From: an uncultured Collinsella sp.
GTDB taxonomy: Bacteria; Actinomycetota; Coriobacteriia; Coriobacteriales; Coriobacteriaceae
Assembly (NCBI GenBank): GCA_902478825.1
Contig: CABSMK010000085.1
Span: 1-7,483 of the forward strand
DNA length: 7,483 bases
Reading direction: 5' to 3'
Each line of letters opens with the position of its first letter. Within the stretch, counting starts at the first letter, position 1. Below, in pieces: positions 5,378 to 7,483 of the stretch. Made by a program: the position numbers and the translations under genes. Under the pieces are notes generated by a model. The model did no database searches. It saw only the letters and a program-made list of their open reading frames with translations, and was not told the origin of the DNA.

Positions 5378-6085
5378 CTACTCCCACTCCTGCTCGTAGA
5401 TGTTGAGGGACTTTACGTAGCGCCCCTGGGCGCCCATGATGTCGCGGACCAGGCGCAAAAAGAAGCTGATGCACGAGGTGTCGAAGCCGTCCTGCAGGTC
5501 CTCCGGATGCACCGCACCCGGCCCATCGACCGCCGTGTCGCTCAGGCGCGCGATGTCATACAGGTAGAGCTGCCCCGCCGTCAGCCAGACATCGTCGACG
5601 CAGGCGAGGCGCACCGCAATCGCGCCGTCGCTCCAATGCTCCTTTTGCACGATATGCGGGTCGTAGACATCAAAGCGACGGTCGGTGCGCGTATCCTTCA
5701 GCGCGACCATACCGGTCGCAGGATCCTTGTCCAAAATGCCAAAGCGCGAGAAATACTGCGTGTCGCGTACCTGCTCGAGCCGCTTGAGCGAGGCAGGCGA
5801 AAGCGATGTCGGCGGATCTTCAACATACAGCTCGAGCAGCGTCTTGCCATGGCGATAGGGGCGCTCGAAGAGCAGCCAATCGGTAAATGCCATGTTGTAG
5901 GCCATGATTTCGTTTTGCGAAGGCTCGGTGCAATAGCTGAGCCACGGGTCGACAATGATCTCGAACTGTTCGCGCGCCGGCTCCAAAAACTGGAACTTCC
6001 GCAGCATCCAAAAATGGGCCATGTCGGCAATATCGCTGCCGACGGCTCCAGCCAGCTCTGCTCGGTCAAAAACTTGGTCAGTCAT
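5378..6085 (-). CDS. Unrecognised 235-residue soluble protein
   Basis: A convincing gene: ATG 6085 follows GAGGAGG (6091-6097) by 5 nt, and the frame is long with codon use like its neighbours. No signal peptide or membrane helix. It is acidic and rich in aromatic residues. The middle (about 66-177) has the pattern FTDWLLFERPY, then KTLLELYV, a Leu-rich helix (LSPASLKRLEQVRDTQ, 95-110), YFSRFGILDKDPATGMVALKDTRTDRRFDVYD and a strand pair ending VWLTAGQLYLYD. This is loosely like the core that precedes SEC-C zinc motifs in some bacterial proteins of unknown role, but no SEC-C cysteine motif is present: the only cysteines, C52, C162 and C205, are far apart. No catalytic motif is evident. It is separated from gltD upstream by about 350 bp and from the nuclease-like gene downstream by the hairpins, so it is probably transcribed alone. 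Function not assigned. Confidence 0.75.
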   Translation of the reverse strand: MTDQVFDRAELAGAVGSDIADMAHFWMLRKFQFLEPAREQFEIIVDPWLSYCTEPSQNEIMAYNMAFTDWLLFERPYRHGKTLLELYVEDPPTSLSPASLKRLEQVRDTQYFSRFGILDKDPATGMVALKDTRTDRRFDVYDPHIVQKEHWSDGAIAVRLACVDDVWLTAGQLYLYDIARLSDTAVDGPGAVHPEDLQDGFDTSCISFFLRLVRDIMGAQGRYVKSLNIYEQEWE

Positions 6086-6097
6086 GACATCCTCCTC

Positions 6098-6380
6098 AAA
6101 CTGATGGACCTCAATTTGAGCTTACGAGGAGGGCGAGCAACCGAGGCAAGCGCGGGCAAAATAGGCCTTCGGCTGCAAACCAGATGCTAACCAAACACTT
6201 GACGGGACACTTGACCGAATAAGCGTACCGCAAAGAAACCGCAGGTAGACATAGACAGCCAGCCCGCTTTTTTGAGCCAGATGCCCGCGGCCGCCACAGA
6301 AACAACAGGTGATCACAGCCCAAGAAGTCGACAAATGAACACCCGTACGTCGACAAACGAGCAAATCGCTCGCAAAGAGT
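6098..6380. other. Gene-free spacer upstream of the 235-residue gene
   Basis: No supported gene here: short minus-strand frames are present (for example 6111-6356, TTG start) but lack a ribosome binding site and family resemblance. Visible structure is minor. ACACTTGAC is repeated in tandem near 6195-6215 with a GGG between. GTCGACAAA occurs at 6327-6335 and 6349-6357, exactly 22 bp apart. CGAGC/GCTCG (6358-6372) makes a small 5-bp hairpin. A promoter for the minus-strand gene at 6085 must lie here, but no clear -35/-10 pair is seen. Confidence 0.4.
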
Positions 6381-6421
6381 GTCCCCAACGACTAGACAAA
6401 AAATGACTAGTCATTGGGGAC
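6381..6421. repeat. Inverted repeat with GTCCCCAA arms, downstream of gltD; possible weak terminator
   Basis: GTCCCCAACGACTAG (6381-6395) pairs with CTAGTCATTGGGGAC (6407-6421) at 14 of 15 positions around an 11-nt A-rich loop. Inside it, AATGACTAGTCATT (6402-6415) is itself a perfect palindrome. On the minus strand this small hairpin runs straight into six T residues, 17 nt after the gltD stop, so it may end gltD transcription weakly. AAATGACTA is repeated at 6428. Confidence 0.65.
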
Positions 6422-6438
6422 GTTCTTAAATGACTACT

Positions 6439-7464
<1,026 letters not shown>

Positions 7465-7465
7465 C

Positions 7466-7483
7466 CTGTCTCTTATACACATC
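7466..7483 (-). other. Nextera (Tn5) mosaic-end adapter left on the contig end
   Basis: CTGTCTCTTATACACATC is 18 of the 19 bases of the inverted mosaic end. Genomic sequence ends at 7465. Read on the minus strand the adapter encodes MCIRDR, a well-known contaminant peptide start in metagenome protein sets. Confidence 0.97.

Noticed and set aside
6111..6356. Minus-strand frames in the spacer between gltD and the 235-residue gene
   Set aside because: TTG or weak starts, no ribosome binding site, Cys- and Leu-rich low-complexity products and no family resemblance.

Overview
The window looks like a contig from a high-GC gut actinobacterium of the class Coriobacteriia, most likely Collinsella. 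This rests on GC-rich codon choice, the gene content, and intergenic spacers full of GGGGAC/GTCCCC motifs of a kind I associate with Collinsella. No rRNA or marker gene is present to confirm it. Both ends carry the Nextera (Tn5) mosaic-end adapter (1-20 and 7466-7483). The first five residues of the left open frame and the first six of the right one are therefore adapter, not protein, and both terminal genes are truncated by assembly rather than by biology.

Left part, plus strand (21-1772): a copper homeostasis cluster. It holds the C-terminal part of a P1B-1 copper-exporting ATPase (copA), a 73-residue copper chaperone (copZ-like) and a CsoR-type copper-sensing repressor with an intact Cys-His-Cys metal site. 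The logic is sensing (CsoR), cytosolic carriage (CopZ) and export (CopA). A perfect 24-bp inverted repeat with a 19-nt loop sits between copZ and csoR. Next on the plus strand is an unnamed small membrane protein with two TM helices and a C-terminal zinc ribbon (1920-2393). A bidirectional terminator (2453-2489) closes it.

Right part, minus strand: a metal-dependent amidohydrolase (2523-3893), a protein joining an AbiEi-like N-terminal region to a DUF559/Vsr-like PD-(D/E)XK nuclease-like C-terminus (4108-5178), an unrecognised 235-residue protein (5378-6085) and the C-terminal two thirds of the glutamate synthase small subunit gltD (6439-7464). These look like separate transcription units, with spacers of about 200-350 bp that hold hairpins.

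The most interesting structure is the setting of the nuclease-like gene. Three hairpins of about 57-59 bp share one 17-nt arm (consensus TGTCTCAATCTGTAACA): one lies 7 nt past its stop codon, and two lie in tandem just upstream of its start. All six arms keep ATCTGTAAC unchanged, loops are 25-27 nt, and I saw the motif nowhere else in the window. The gene and its repeats may form a unit (binding sites for the protein, or a repeat family linked to a nuclease). This is an inference and needs a genome-wide test.
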